Below, one piece after another: positions 1-6,671 of a stretch of 39,566 bases of DNA. Each line of letters opens with the position of its first letter. Within the stretch, counting starts at the first letter, position 1. The notes below the pieces were generated by a model. The model ran no database searches and was not told where the DNA came from. It saw nothing but the letters and a program-made list of their open reading frames with translations. Position numbers and translations under genes: made by a program. Source of the DNA: an uncultured Clostridia bacterium (GTDB lineage: Bacteria > Bacillota > Clostridia > UBA1381); assembly GCA_944392335.1 (NCBI GenBank), contig CALXWJ010000041.1, positions 1 to 39,566 on the forward strand, read 5' to 3'.

Positions 1-104
1 CGTGCTTTGGCACGTTCATTTTACCCTTGACAAATTTCAGTCGAGCATTTAAAAGCTATTTGGCAAAAATCGGCGGAATTTCGTGAAATCATTATGCTAT
101 TTTT

Positions 105-316
105 TCATTTTAACTTTACAAAACCAAATTCACATATGTCACTTATATCGCAATCAAGATATTCTGCTATTTTTAAAAGTATCAGCATCGAAACCGGTTC
201 ATCCCGTCTAATTTTGTCATTGTGTTTGGCGCAATATCTGCATTCTTACGCAAGTCAGCTTTGCTTAGTTTTTTATCTATTAACAACTTCCATAATTTAT
301 TGTATGATATGGTCAT
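105..316 (-). pseudogene. Frameshifted XRE-family regulator
   Basis: Reading the minus strand from an ATG at 316, behind a GAGGTG ribosome binding site, gives a typical small XRE regulator (starts MTISYNKLWKLLIDKK, continues KADLRKNADIAPNTMTKL). The frame then runs into a TGA at 182-184. Shifting by one base restores the rest of the family pattern (RRDEPVSM, LLKIAEYLDCDISDICEF) to a TGA at 105-107. The pattern fits one missing base near 213-216. The intact family is about 65-70 residues of DNA-binding helix-turn-helix. It is either a chromosomal pseudogene or a single-base sequencing error. Confidence 0.75.
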
Positions 317-527
317 GCTTGTCACCTCAATTATTTTATTATTCTATATTATATCATAATTTTCACAATAGTTCAATAAACTTTCTTAGAAATATAAGAA
401 AGTTTAATAAAAACGTGAGAGTTTACAAAAATATAATCTCCTGTTTTTGAAATTACAGAAATTCAAACCTTTTAATGATATAATAATGCACTAATTCGTA
501 ATATAACTGTGTTTTTTGCATAACAAC

Positions 528-550
528 AAGGGCTGAAAAATTCAGCCCTT
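528..550 (-). terminator. Hairpin downstream of the rubrerythrin fragment
   Basis: A 10-bp perfect inverted repeat (AAGGGCTGAA, 3-nt loop, TTCAGCCCTT) lies just beyond the rubrerythrin-like stop codon read on the minus strand. The flanking T-run is weak, so termination efficiency is uncertain. Confidence 0.5.
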
Positions 551-582
551 ATATCTAAACATATTTATTTGAGTTTAATTTT

Positions 583-657
583 AACCGAAGTATCTCTTTA
601 AAAGTCCTTCAAAGCCTTTTCCATGTCGAGCTTCGTCTTGAAACCGAGTTTTCAAAT
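583..657 (-). pseudogene. 3' fragment of a rubrerythrin/NADH-peroxidase gene
   Basis: The minus strand reads RFQDEARHGKGFEGLLKRYFG and then TAA. The segment DEARHGxxFxGLLxRYF matches, from memory of the family, the C-terminal end of clostridial rubrerythrin-type NADH peroxidases. Upstream of it the frame reads SPETAVFMRNLKT, unlike a rubrerythrin, and reaches a stop within about 20 codons. Only the last 20 or so codons of the gene are therefore present. This is what remains when a mobile element integrates into a gene 3' end, and the frame junction near 635-660 is the probable attachment region. Confidence 0.55.
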
Positions 658-763
658 TCCGCATAAACACTGCTGTTTCGGGGCTTTTTTACACTCCTTA
701 TTTTGTGATTTCCCACGGATTTCCCACGAGATTTTCTTTCCCACAAAAACATTTCTTTTTGCA

Positions 764-1003
764 TTATTTAGTGTGGTTTGAAGCTATTATCTCATCAAAA
801 TTCAATCCATCATTTTCCTCTAAAAATTCTATCAATGCTTTTCGTGTTACTTTCCTACATCCGAGCTTGGTAGATCTTAGCAACCCCTTATTTATTAAAG
901 CATAGACATAATTTTTATTAACCTTAAGTAATTCTGCCACTTCTTTTATAGTATACACCAAATCCTCATTTGTGTCAATGATTCGAGGGTTCTTCTGCAT
1001 CAT
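764..1003 (-). CDS. Excisionase-like HTH protein
   Basis: A 79-residue protein with a single MerR/excisionase-type helix-turn-helix (HTH_17), reading YTIKEVAELLKVNKNYVYALINKGLL and then a wing. Proteins of this type bind DNA at element ends and bias a tyrosine integrase towards excision, or act as small repressors. The ATG follows GAGGTG by 7 bases and sits 1 base past the stop of the upstream sigma-like gene, so the two are probably translationally coupled. In Tn916-like elements an integrase gene would come next; here the rubrerythrin remnant follows instead. The excisionase assignment rests on family resemblance. Confidence 0.65.
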   Translation of the reverse strand: MMQKNPRIIDTNEDLVYTIKEVAELLKVNKNYVYALINKGLLRSTKLGCRKVTRKALIEFLEENDGLNFDEIIASNHTK

Positions 1004-1004
1004 G

Positions 1005-1379
1005 TTATTTCACCTCTTCGTATTTTAATATTCCATAGTGAAAGTATTCGTCTAATTCCTTTCGTAATTTGTTTAATGCATTTTTCTTTTGAACATATAT
1101 ACTATTTAAACTTGTATCCACTAAAAAAGCTATTTCAAATAGAGCAATATCATTCAAAATATTTAATATAATGACAATTCTTTCTATTTTAGACAGTTTT
1201 AGAATGCAATTAATGATTATTGCATTGTCAATTTCATTATAAAGCATAGTTATTGCAATTTTATCGACTAATTTTCTGCTTTCAATAGTTAACTCTTTAT
1301 CTGAAAAAACATAGTCTCTTATTTCGCAATCTTTTTCCTTTCTGCACCAATCTGTTATTATATACAATAAACTAAACAT
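1005..1379 (-). CDS. Sigma-70 region-4-like regulator (Tn916 Orf7 type)
   Basis: A 124-residue protein. The C-terminal half reads IERIVIILNILNDIALFEIAFLVDTSLNSIYVQKKNALNKLRKEL in outline, the pattern of a sigma region 4 helix-turn-helix followed by a recognition helix. Region 2 is not obvious. Similar short sigma-like proteins sit beside excisionase genes in Tn916/Tn1549-type elements, where they are thought to control the element. The start has a good ribosome binding site (AAAGGAG, 6 bases). Its AT richness exceeds that of its neighbours. Sigma activity has not been shown for proteins like this. Confidence 0.55.
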   Translation of the reverse strand: MFSLLYIITDWCRKEKDCEIRDYVFSDKELTIESRKLVDKIAITMLYNEIDNAIIINCILKLSKIERIVIILNILNDIALFEIAFLVDTSLNSIYVQKKNALNKLRKELDEYFHYGILKYEEVK

Positions 1380-1720
1380 TTCGTGCTCCTTTCATACACA
1401 ATATGTTTCGTGCACAGTATTAAATTGAGTACTGTCCCGGTGCCTGCAGCGAACAGGTCCATAGAAATTTCATCTCTCCGCCTTCTCTGTGGCCGAGCCG
1501 CGTTTTACGGAAGTATCATTATACCCCTGACTTGTCATCGCGTTATATGGTAGCAAGCCATATATCAGTGCTCTTGGTTCTGTTTCCTACAGACGGATAG
1601 CCGCTGTCAGTCAAGGAATGTACCGGTCAGATACGATATTAAGTTGTCAAAATTCAAAGGGGTGCCTTCATAAGGTAATAACGCAAGCCAAAAACTGAAT
1701 CTAACCAATAAAAAGGCATA
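1380..1720. other. Long gene-poor stretch with GC-richer block and possible leader peptide
   Basis: About 340 bases without a convincing gene. The part from about 1430 to 1650 is clearly richer in G and C than the flanks and contains short hairpins (for example ATATGG/CCATAT around 1544-1562). On the minus strand there is a TATAAT at 1518-1523, with no good -35 at the right distance. Two tiny ORFs follow: 17 codons (1420-1473, preceded by AAGG) and 34 codons (1358-1462, overlapping the start of the sigma-like gene). A regulatory leader is possible but unproven. Confidence 0.35.
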
Positions 1721-1725
1721 AAAAA

Positions 1726-1754
1726 AGACGAGTACCGAAGTATTCGTCTTTTTC
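1726..1754 (-). terminator. Intrinsic terminator after stalk-domain gene
   Basis: On the minus strand the stem AGACGAATAC/GTACTCGTCT, with a 4-nt loop and flanked by A- and T-runs, is followed by TTTTTTAT. It lies just downstream of the stalk-domain protein gene. Confidence 0.75.
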
Positions 1755-1786
1755 ATATTAAATATTATCATTTATCATGCAAATTT

Positions 1787-3502
1787 CTATTTTTGTCCGG
1801 AACCATTACAGCCAGGGCAAAGTCTCTTGCCTGTACTGCCACAGTAGGTGCAGCCTTGCTCTGTTGGCATTCCTATGACAGATATGGTCTGTCCTTTGCC
1901 TGTTCCGCGGCAGTAACCGCAGGTGACCATACCGCTTCCACCGCAAACTGCACATGCTTCGGGAGCGAGCGTCTCCGTATTGATTTCTCCGGTCGGAGAT
2001 GATGTATTGGAAGAATTATTATAAGAATTTATTGTTTTAAGATTGTTTCCGTCAGCGTCCATAACATACATTTCTGCAGTTTTGTATCCTATCGTTGCTG
2101 TTGGCGTTCCGGCACCTGCCGACTCAGCCTTCAGCACGACAACCCACCTTGCATCGTTTGTGATATAGTAATAATTTTCGCCGGAAAGCAAGGTTTCTGT
2201 GGTACCTGACTGTGTGTTTGTCCGATATACTTTTGACTTGTCGCTTCCGTATGTCCATTCGCCGGTTATATTTGCAGAAAGGTCTTGCGCACCTTCAAAT
2301 TCTGCTTCCGTAATTTCTGTCATAGCTCCGTTTGCAAGGCTTATTTTCAGATATTCAGTAAATGATTTGGTATTATTACGGCTGCTTGAATCTTCACTGC
2401 TTGAAAACTGGAGTCCAAAATAGGCGTTATCATTATCAAACTTTGCCATTGCAGCGTTAAACCTATGTGTATAGCTGCTATCTTTTAAACTGAGCTTAGT
2501 GACTGTACCTTTGATATTGCAAGCTTCTTGTACAGCCCCTGTTTCCGTATCAATCATTAGTATTTTGCAGCTGGATTCACCTTCGAGTAAAGGCGAGAAG
2601 CTTTCTACAACAAAAAGATATTGTTTCCACAGTGAAAATTTACTTTCCTTTTCTGCAAAAAGACCTTCCTTGTTTGGACGAGTATAAATGATTTCAGCAT
2701 TGCCCGATGTTAAATCCAACCGGTATGCGTTCTGAGTATCTCCGTCAAAACCCATAATTACCATTTTATCACCGCAAACGGAAAAATCTCTAATTTCACT
2801 CAAACGAGCAAACACCGTTTCTCTTTCCCCGTTTGACATATTTATCGCACATACAGTCTGATTATCTTTGTTTATGTAATAAATCTTGTTACCGTTTACC
2901 ACAATTCCTAAAGGTGCTCCTCCTGCTGCATAGGTTTTTGTGGTGGTACCGTCATAAGCATAGATATATGGCTGATAAATAAAGGAATAATACACAACGC
3001 CGTTATGGATATACGCATTTGTAGGGGAGTTGGCGCCATCAATCCACTTTTCAGAAGAAATAGTGACAGTTTGCGTATTTCCATCCCAATTCACGCTGCA
3101 GTCAAGCGCTTCCGCAACAGCTCTTGCCGGCACAAGCGTTCTGCCGTTTATAATCTCAGGCGGAACATCCAAATCATACATTACCCCATTATCACTGCTC
3201 GTCATTTTTCCAAACTGATTTTTTCCAATCTGCATAACAATGGTAGTGTCTCCGCTCTGTGCAGCAATGGCCTGCTCATCTTCAATCCAAAGAACCTCTG
3301 CACCCAGTGCTTCAAAAATGGCACGAAGCGGTACCAGCGTTCGACCGTCTTTAATAATCGGCGGCTGGTCAAAGTTTAATTTGTTTCCGTTTACCGTTAC
3401 GGTAATATTATCCTCAGCAAACACAGCATTATTTCCAAATCCAGCGAAAGTGGACAGCATTACTGCTGTAAGAAATATGGATACAATTTTTCTTATCTTC
3501 AT
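1787..3502 (-). CDS. Secreted stalk-domain protein with C-terminal CxxCxGxG zinc motifs
   Basis: A 571-residue protein. Residues 1-30 form a signal peptide (KIRK, hydrophobic core, AVFAE). Two copper-amine-oxidase N-like stalk repeats follow: about 34-80 (VTVNGNKLNF, DGRTLVPLRAIFEALGAEV) and 108-150 (NGRTLVPARAVAEALDCSVNW). These domains anchor or present many clostridial surface proteins. The middle, about 155-500, is rich in beta strands with repeated YYI/YAYD motifs like DUF5050-type propellers. The C-terminus holds four DnaJ-like motifs (CAVCGGSG, CGYCRGTG, CTYCGSTG, CPGCNGSG), likely binding two zinc ions. It is monocistronic, with its own terminator. The ligand is unknown. Confidence 0.75.
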   Translation of the reverse strand: MKIRKIVSIFLTAVMLSTFAGFGNNAVFAEDNITVTVNGNKLNFDQPPIIKDGRTLVPLRAIFEALGAEVLWIEDEQAIAAQSGDTTIVMQIGKNQFGKMTSSDNGVMYDLDVPPEIINGRTLVPARAVAEALDCSVNWDGNTQTVTISSEKWIDGANSPTNAYIHNGVVYYSFIYQPYIYAYDGTTTKTYAAGGAPLGIVVNGNKIYYINKDNQTVCAINMSNGERETVFARLSEIRDFSVCGDKMVIMGFDGDTQNAYRLDLTSGNAEIIYTRPNKEGLFAEKESKFSLWKQYLFVVESFSPLLEGESSCKILMIDTETGAVQEACNIKGTVTKLSLKDSSYTHRFNAAMAKFDNDNAYFGLQFSSSEDSSSRNNTKSFTEYLKISLANGAMTEITEAEFEGAQDLSANITGEWTYGSDKSKVYRTNTQSGTTETLLSGENYYYITNDARWVVVLKAESAGAGTPTATIGYKTAEMYVMDADGNNLKTINSYNNSSNTSSPTGEINTETLAPEACAVCGGSGMVTCGYCRGTGKGQTISVIGMPTEQGCTYCGSTGKRLCPGCNGSGQK

Positions 3503-3833
3503 AGGAATTCCCCTTTCTATATCAATATATTTTTTATATTATATCATGAAAATTCCTTTTTGTCCATTGACGCATTATCCGAATTTACTTTAATTCAATT
3601 TTATATAATGTACACCGGTTTTGATGCTGGCTGTTTGCATTTAATAAGATAGGTTGTATCACTACCACATAAAATTATTCCTGTACGGGTGTAGATGTTT
3701 ACCGCCGGCCTCGATCATTCTAAATGAGAAGCTCTCTCCTTTGGAAAGTTCTGTGGCTTTTTGCTCAGCGGCCGTATCCGTATTTTCTTTTTCTGTAGTC
3801 TTGGAATCTCGAATGATTTCCAAATTCTCTTGA
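3503..3833. other. Intergenic stretch with a possible gene remnant
   Basis: No intact gene is seen. On the minus strand 3662-3823 has an open frame without ATG or ribosome binding site (RDSKTTEKENTDTAAEQKA, ending HPYRNNFMW and TAG). Its composition is protein-like: Lys, Glu and Thr rich, then aromatic. It starts immediately after the Orf8-like gene, in a shifted frame. It may be the tail of a broken gene. No family is recognised. Confidence 0.3.
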
Positions 3834-4025
3834 TTATATAATGAATTTTGATATCTTTAATACTATCCGGATCAATATGTACTGATGTAAATCTTCATCA
3901 TATTTGCCATTAAAATAACAGTATTTTCTAATTAAAGATTCATACATAACAAGTATTGATTCCAAATCTTTGTGATTACCTGCTATAGCCCCTTGTAATG
4001 TGGTATAGAAATCAATGTCATTCAT
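3834..4025 (-). CDS. Tn916 Orf8-like helix-turn-helix protein
   Basis: A 63-residue protein starting MNDIDFYTTLQGAIAGNHKD, with the family pattern ILxMYExLIRKYCYFNGKYDEDLHQYI. This is the helix-turn-helix (HTH_16) small protein that accompanies sigma-like Orf7 proteins in Tn916 and Tn5397-type elements, where the pair regulates conjugation and excision. It resembles an isolated sigma region 2 or anti-repressor. The start follows GGAGAG and overlaps the stop of the upstream sigma gene by 8 bases, so the two are coupled. The length is normal for the family, though the last residues are hydrophobic (ISKFII). Confidence 0.7.
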   Translation of the reverse strand: MNDIDFYTTLQGAIAGNHKDLESILVMYESLIRKYCYFNGKYDEDLHQYILIRIVLKISKFII

Positions 4026-4434
4026 CTGTATTCTCTCCTTTACATAGCTGTTCTCTAAGCGTTTTTATTGCACGAAATTTTTGATTATATACATATTGTG
4101 AAGAGCAATTCAGTTTTTTCGCAATTTCTTCCGGCTTAATCTCCTCAACAAAGAGCATTTCTAATATTTTTCTTTTCATCAAAGGTAATTCATAGAAAGC
4201 TTTTGCCAAGCGTTCTTCTTCAAAATCGAAAGTCATTTTCTGCGAAGGGATTACAATATCTTTATCGCCAATAGGTTCTTCACTCTCAAACAGCTCTTCA
4301 ATTGACATTGTTTCCGGAGTTTTTTTTAATTTTCGCAAATAATCTATTTTCGCATTCTTTATAAGTTTTTCTAACCAAATTGTAAATCTTGCACGTAAAA
4401 TGTTTAATTCACCATTCTCCTGTCCTTGGTACAT
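4018..4434 (-). CDS. Sigma-70-family factor (Tn916 Orf7 type)
   Basis: A 138-residue protein. The chosen ATG (MYQGQENGEL) lies 7 bases after AAGGAGG; a longer frame to 4485 lacks a ribosome binding site. Residues about 80-130 give a clear sigma region 4: LPLMKRKILEMLFVEEIKPEE, IAKKLNCSSQYVYNQKFRAIKTL. The N-terminal part is Arg/Lys rich, with AKIDYLRKLKK. It forms a two-gene unit with the Orf8-like gene. Proteins of this type direct RNA polymerase to, or otherwise regulate, element promoters; the target here is unknown. It is a second, distinct sigma-like gene besides the one at 1.0-1.4 kb. Confidence 0.7.
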   Translation of the reverse strand: MYQGQENGELNILRARFTIWLEKLIKNAKIDYLRKLKKTPETMSIEELFESEEPIGDKDIVIPSQKMTFDFEEERLAKAFYELPLMKRKILEMLFVEEIKPEEIAKKLNCSSQYVYNQKFRAIKTLREQLCKGENTDE

Positions 4435-4574
4435 ATCAATGCCTCCTTTTGGGCATACCACCAGGACAGGTTTGCAACATGCCATGATGGCATGCTGTGA
4501 TTATTAAATTTACTTGTTTATGAAACCAACTCACAGCTATTAGAACATTGGATTCACCCCCTTCTGATATATGC

Positions 4575-4617
4575 AATAAAAAACGGTCATACCTCACCAC
4601 AGCAAGGCATAACCGTT
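4575..4617 (-). terminator. Intrinsic terminator after XRE repressor
   Basis: On the minus strand a 12-bp stem starting AACGGTTATGCCT and closing with AGGTATGACCGTT, including two G-U pairs and a loop of about 10 nt, is followed by TTTTTTATT. It lies about 95 bases past the XRE gene. Confidence 0.8.
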
Positions 4618-4710
4618 CCGTACAATCTACATTATTAATTGGTATAATAAGTATTTGTATTTCAATATTAAGTTTTCTTTCAGCTATTTCTCCTTATCAT
4701 ATGTATACCC

Positions 4711-5052
4711 CTATTTTAATGAATCATATTTTTCGAAATTATCCAATAAATTCTCTATAGCTTCACAAATAAAAATTTTCTTTCCAACAGGATACTTTTC
4801 AATTCTTTTAGATATATCTTTCATATACACTTTATCAGGATAACAGATATCTTTTACAAGCAATTGATCAACCGTAACAGATAATACACTTGCAATTGCA
4901 ACTAATGCTTCAACACTTGGAGTAGTCCTGGCATTTTCCAATTGTCCAATATATGAATCACTGTACCCCGTTTTTTCTGCAAGGTCAACCTGACGAAGTC
5001 CTGCGAATCTCCGATATTTACGTATATTTTTTCCTAATGCTATATAATCCAC
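4711..5052 (-). CDS. XRE-family transcriptional repressor
   Basis: A 113-residue protein with an N-terminal lambda-repressor-like helix-turn-helix (residues about 6-60): GKNIRKYRRFAGLRQVDLAE, then GYSDSYIGQLENARTTPSVEAL. The C-terminal 45 residues are short and helical, with no peptidase domain, so control by self-cleavage is not expected. The start is GTG, 9 bases after GAGGAG. The gene stands alone with its own terminator. It probably represses itself or a neighbouring element promoter; no operator could be assigned. Confidence 0.8.
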   Translation of the reverse strand: MDYIALGKNIRKYRRFAGLRQVDLAEKTGYSDSYIGQLENARTTPSVEALVAIASVLSVTVDQLLVKDICYPDKVYMKDISKRIEKYPVGKKIFICEAIENLLDNFEKYDSLK

Positions 5053-5180
5053 TTTTATCTTCTCCTCTAATTTATATTGTATTATATTTTATATCAAGGT
5101 GGAAGAGAGCGGTGGTTGTGTATTCGTAGCAATAGTGGTATTTTTATAGATTTTAATTGTATTATTGTTTTATAAATACA

Positions 5181-5213
5181 AATAAGCCTGACTAAAAGTA
5201 GCACAGGCTTATT
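5181..5213 (-). terminator. Intrinsic terminator of the parMR operon
   Basis: A perfect 10-bp inverted repeat (AATAAGCCTG/CAGGCTTATT, 13-nt loop) lies directly downstream of parR on the minus strand, with a moderate T-rich tail. Confidence 0.7.
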
Positions 5214-5225
5214 ACAGCTTTAATA

Positions 5226-5591
5226 TTAAAATAAATCTATGTTGTCAAGCATCGTTGCAATATCTTTATCAGTTGTTCCTGAAGTTATTGCATCACCTTC
5301 CTTTTTTATGTTATTTGACGCTTGGATTAAAGATAACTTTTCTTCTATCAAAGCACGCACCATTTGCTCGATCTTCTCCTTGCTATATGTGTGTAATGAA
5401 TTAAGTTTAATTTCTATTTTCTTTTCGGCTGTGTCAAGTTCAGGATGATTATCCATATATTCATTTATTGCTTCAACAACAACTCGACTTTTCCGATTTC
5501 CAAGCCGTTCCAAAAACTCTCCGGCTCGCACTTGATTATCAGAACCGGAATCAAACTGTAAAGAAAAGCGATATTTCCCGTCCTTAATCAT
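5226..5591 (-). CDS. parR: ParR-like DNA-binding segregation adaptor
   Basis: A 121-residue protein from the ATG placed 7 bases after AGGAGG (two codons into the longest frame). The N-terminal 50 residues (YRFSLQFDSGSDNQ, FLERLGNRKSRVVVEAINEY) fit a ribbon-helix-helix DNA-binding domain like the ParR/CopG adaptors. The C-terminal part is charged and helical and ends in an acidic, hydrophobic tail (MLDNIDLF) that could contact the filament. It lies directly after the ParM-like gene. In such systems ParR binds centromere repeats and links them to the end of the ParM filament. Sequence similarity is weak; the call rests mostly on position and fold pattern. Confidence 0.65.
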   Translation of the reverse strand: MIKDGKYRFSLQFDSGSDNQVRAGEFLERLGNRKSRVVVEAINEYMDNHPELDTAEKKIEIKLNSLHTYSKEKIEQMVRALIEEKLSLIQASNNIKKEGDAITSGTTDKDIATMLDNIDLF

Positions 5592-5602
5592 TGTCATTCC
5601 TC

Positions 5603-6529
5603 CTATGCTATATGAGAAGACAATGAAGATAATTTTTTCCTTCCAAGCATATCATATCCTATAGCATTTGCATTTGTAGATGTAATAAAATCCGCTTTAG
5701 CTACTTGATGGGAATTTTCAATAAATGGTCTAAGTAAAATGCTTCCGCCACCTACAAAAACTGCCGGATTCGAACGCAGATCAACCTGTAGCTCTCGTAA
5801 CTGATCCAAAATATCCTTGGCATGCAATCTGGTTGCTGAAAGAATAGTATCCTTTACATCTTGCGGCAATATTGTCTCTTTTCCACTAAGTACTGCGCTA
5901 ATATGCTCATCTTCAATTTTCATGTCGTGAAGGGAATTCACTTTTCTAATTATTTCATTGTTCATAGTAATAATACCTGTTTCAAGACTGCGACAAAACT
6001 GCATATCAGGCTTACCATTACGAAGAAGGAGAACATCTGTCGTATAACCGCCAATATCCACAATAAATATTCTAAGTGTATTTATAACAAGACTGCTTTG
6101 CGGAATGACGGCTGCATATGCCTGCGGAAATACCATCACGTTATTGATTTTTATACAATACGGTCTATCCTTATAGATAAACCTAACCTCTTTGTCTCGT
6201 TTGAAATAGCTAGCAAAGCGGTCTTTTAATATTCCATAATGTTCAGGCGGTAGTCCCACCGATAGGTCAATAATCTCAACAGGAGTGTATTGACCTGCAG
6301 ATTCCATTTCCTTTGCAATTGCAAATAAAGTTAAAATAAAATATCTGTCATCTTGAGTTTTATCCTTCATATAGTTTAGCCTTTTGCTGCTAAGAGTCCA
6401 GTAGCTCCCATTATACTCCAAAACCTCATCAGTAATAGGCGGTTTAACCGTATGTTCCGATAATCCGGATATAAAAGAAAAATTTAATGTTTTGATTGCT
6501 GAATTTCCATGATCAATTGAAATTAACAT
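5603..6529 (-). CDS. parM: ParM-like actin family segregation ATPase
   Basis: A 308-residue protein with the actin/Hsp70 nucleotide-binding pattern: phosphate-1 loop IDHGNSAIK (residues 5-12), phosphate-2 loop IVDIGGYTTDV (156-166) and a GGGS adenosine motif near 264. Length and motifs fit the ParM/Alp group of plasmid-segregation actins. Such proteins form ATP-driven filaments that push plasmid copies apart. The ATG follows GGAGG by 9 bases, and parR follows after 11 bases. Its promoter overlaps two direct repeats that could be the centromere and operator. An active parM argues that the element exists as, or derives from, an extrachromosomal replicon. Confidence 0.8.
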   Translation of the reverse strand: MLISIDHGNSAIKTLNFSFISGLSEHTVKPPITDEVLEYNGSYWTLSSKRLNYMKDKTQDDRYFILTLFAIAKEMESAGQYTPVEIIDLSVGLPPEHYGILKDRFASYFKRDKEVRFIYKDRPYCIKINNVMVFPQAYAAVIPQSSLVINTLRIFIVDIGGYTTDVLLLRNGKPDMQFCRSLETGIITMNNEIIRKVNSLHDMKIEDEHISAVLSGKETILPQDVKDTILSATRLHAKDILDQLRELQVDLRSNPAVFVGGGSILLRPFIENSHQVAKADFITSTNANAIGYDMLGRKKLSSLSSHIA

Positions 6530-6562
6530 TTTAGTATACCTCCATTTTATTATACTATATAG

Positions 6563-6591
6563 ATTACACGATATAAAATGCGTATTTGCAA
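6563..6591 (-). promoter_or_regulatory. parMR promoter
   Basis: Minus-strand TTGCAA (6586-6591), 17-bp spacer, TGTAAT (6563-6568), about 35 bases before parM. An alternative -10 (TATAAT) lies closer to the gene. Confidence 0.55.
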
Positions 6592-6605
6592 CTATATGCG
6601 TATTT
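6578..6605. repeat. Candidate parC: two direct ATGCGTATTT repeats
   Basis: The 10-base unit ATGCGTATTT occurs at 6578-6587 and 6596-6605, 18 bases apart start to start, overlapping the -35 region of parMR. ParR-type adaptors bind short direct repeats upstream of their own operon, which serve as both centromere and operator. Only two copies are seen, fewer than in classical parC sites. Confidence 0.5.
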
Positions 6606-6620
6606 TATATTCTTACTCAT

Positions 6621-6654
6621 AAAAAATGAGGCATAGCCATTACACTATGCCTCA
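6621..6654 (-). terminator. Intrinsic terminator after the primase-like gene
   Basis: A perfect 10-bp stem (TGAGGCATAG/CTATGCCTCA, 8-nt loop) followed on the minus strand by TTTTTTATG. It separates the replication/recombination operon from parMR. Confidence 0.85.
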
Positions 6655-6671
6655 CTATACATTTAAAATAT

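Noticed and set aside
94-450. 118-codon plus-strand open frame
   Set aside because: It covers the frameshifted XRE gene on the other strand, has no ribosome binding site and has low-complexity composition.
4548-4843. Plus-strand frames over the terminator and XRE gene
   Set aside because: They cross a strong terminator and the opposite-strand gene, with no ribosome binding site.
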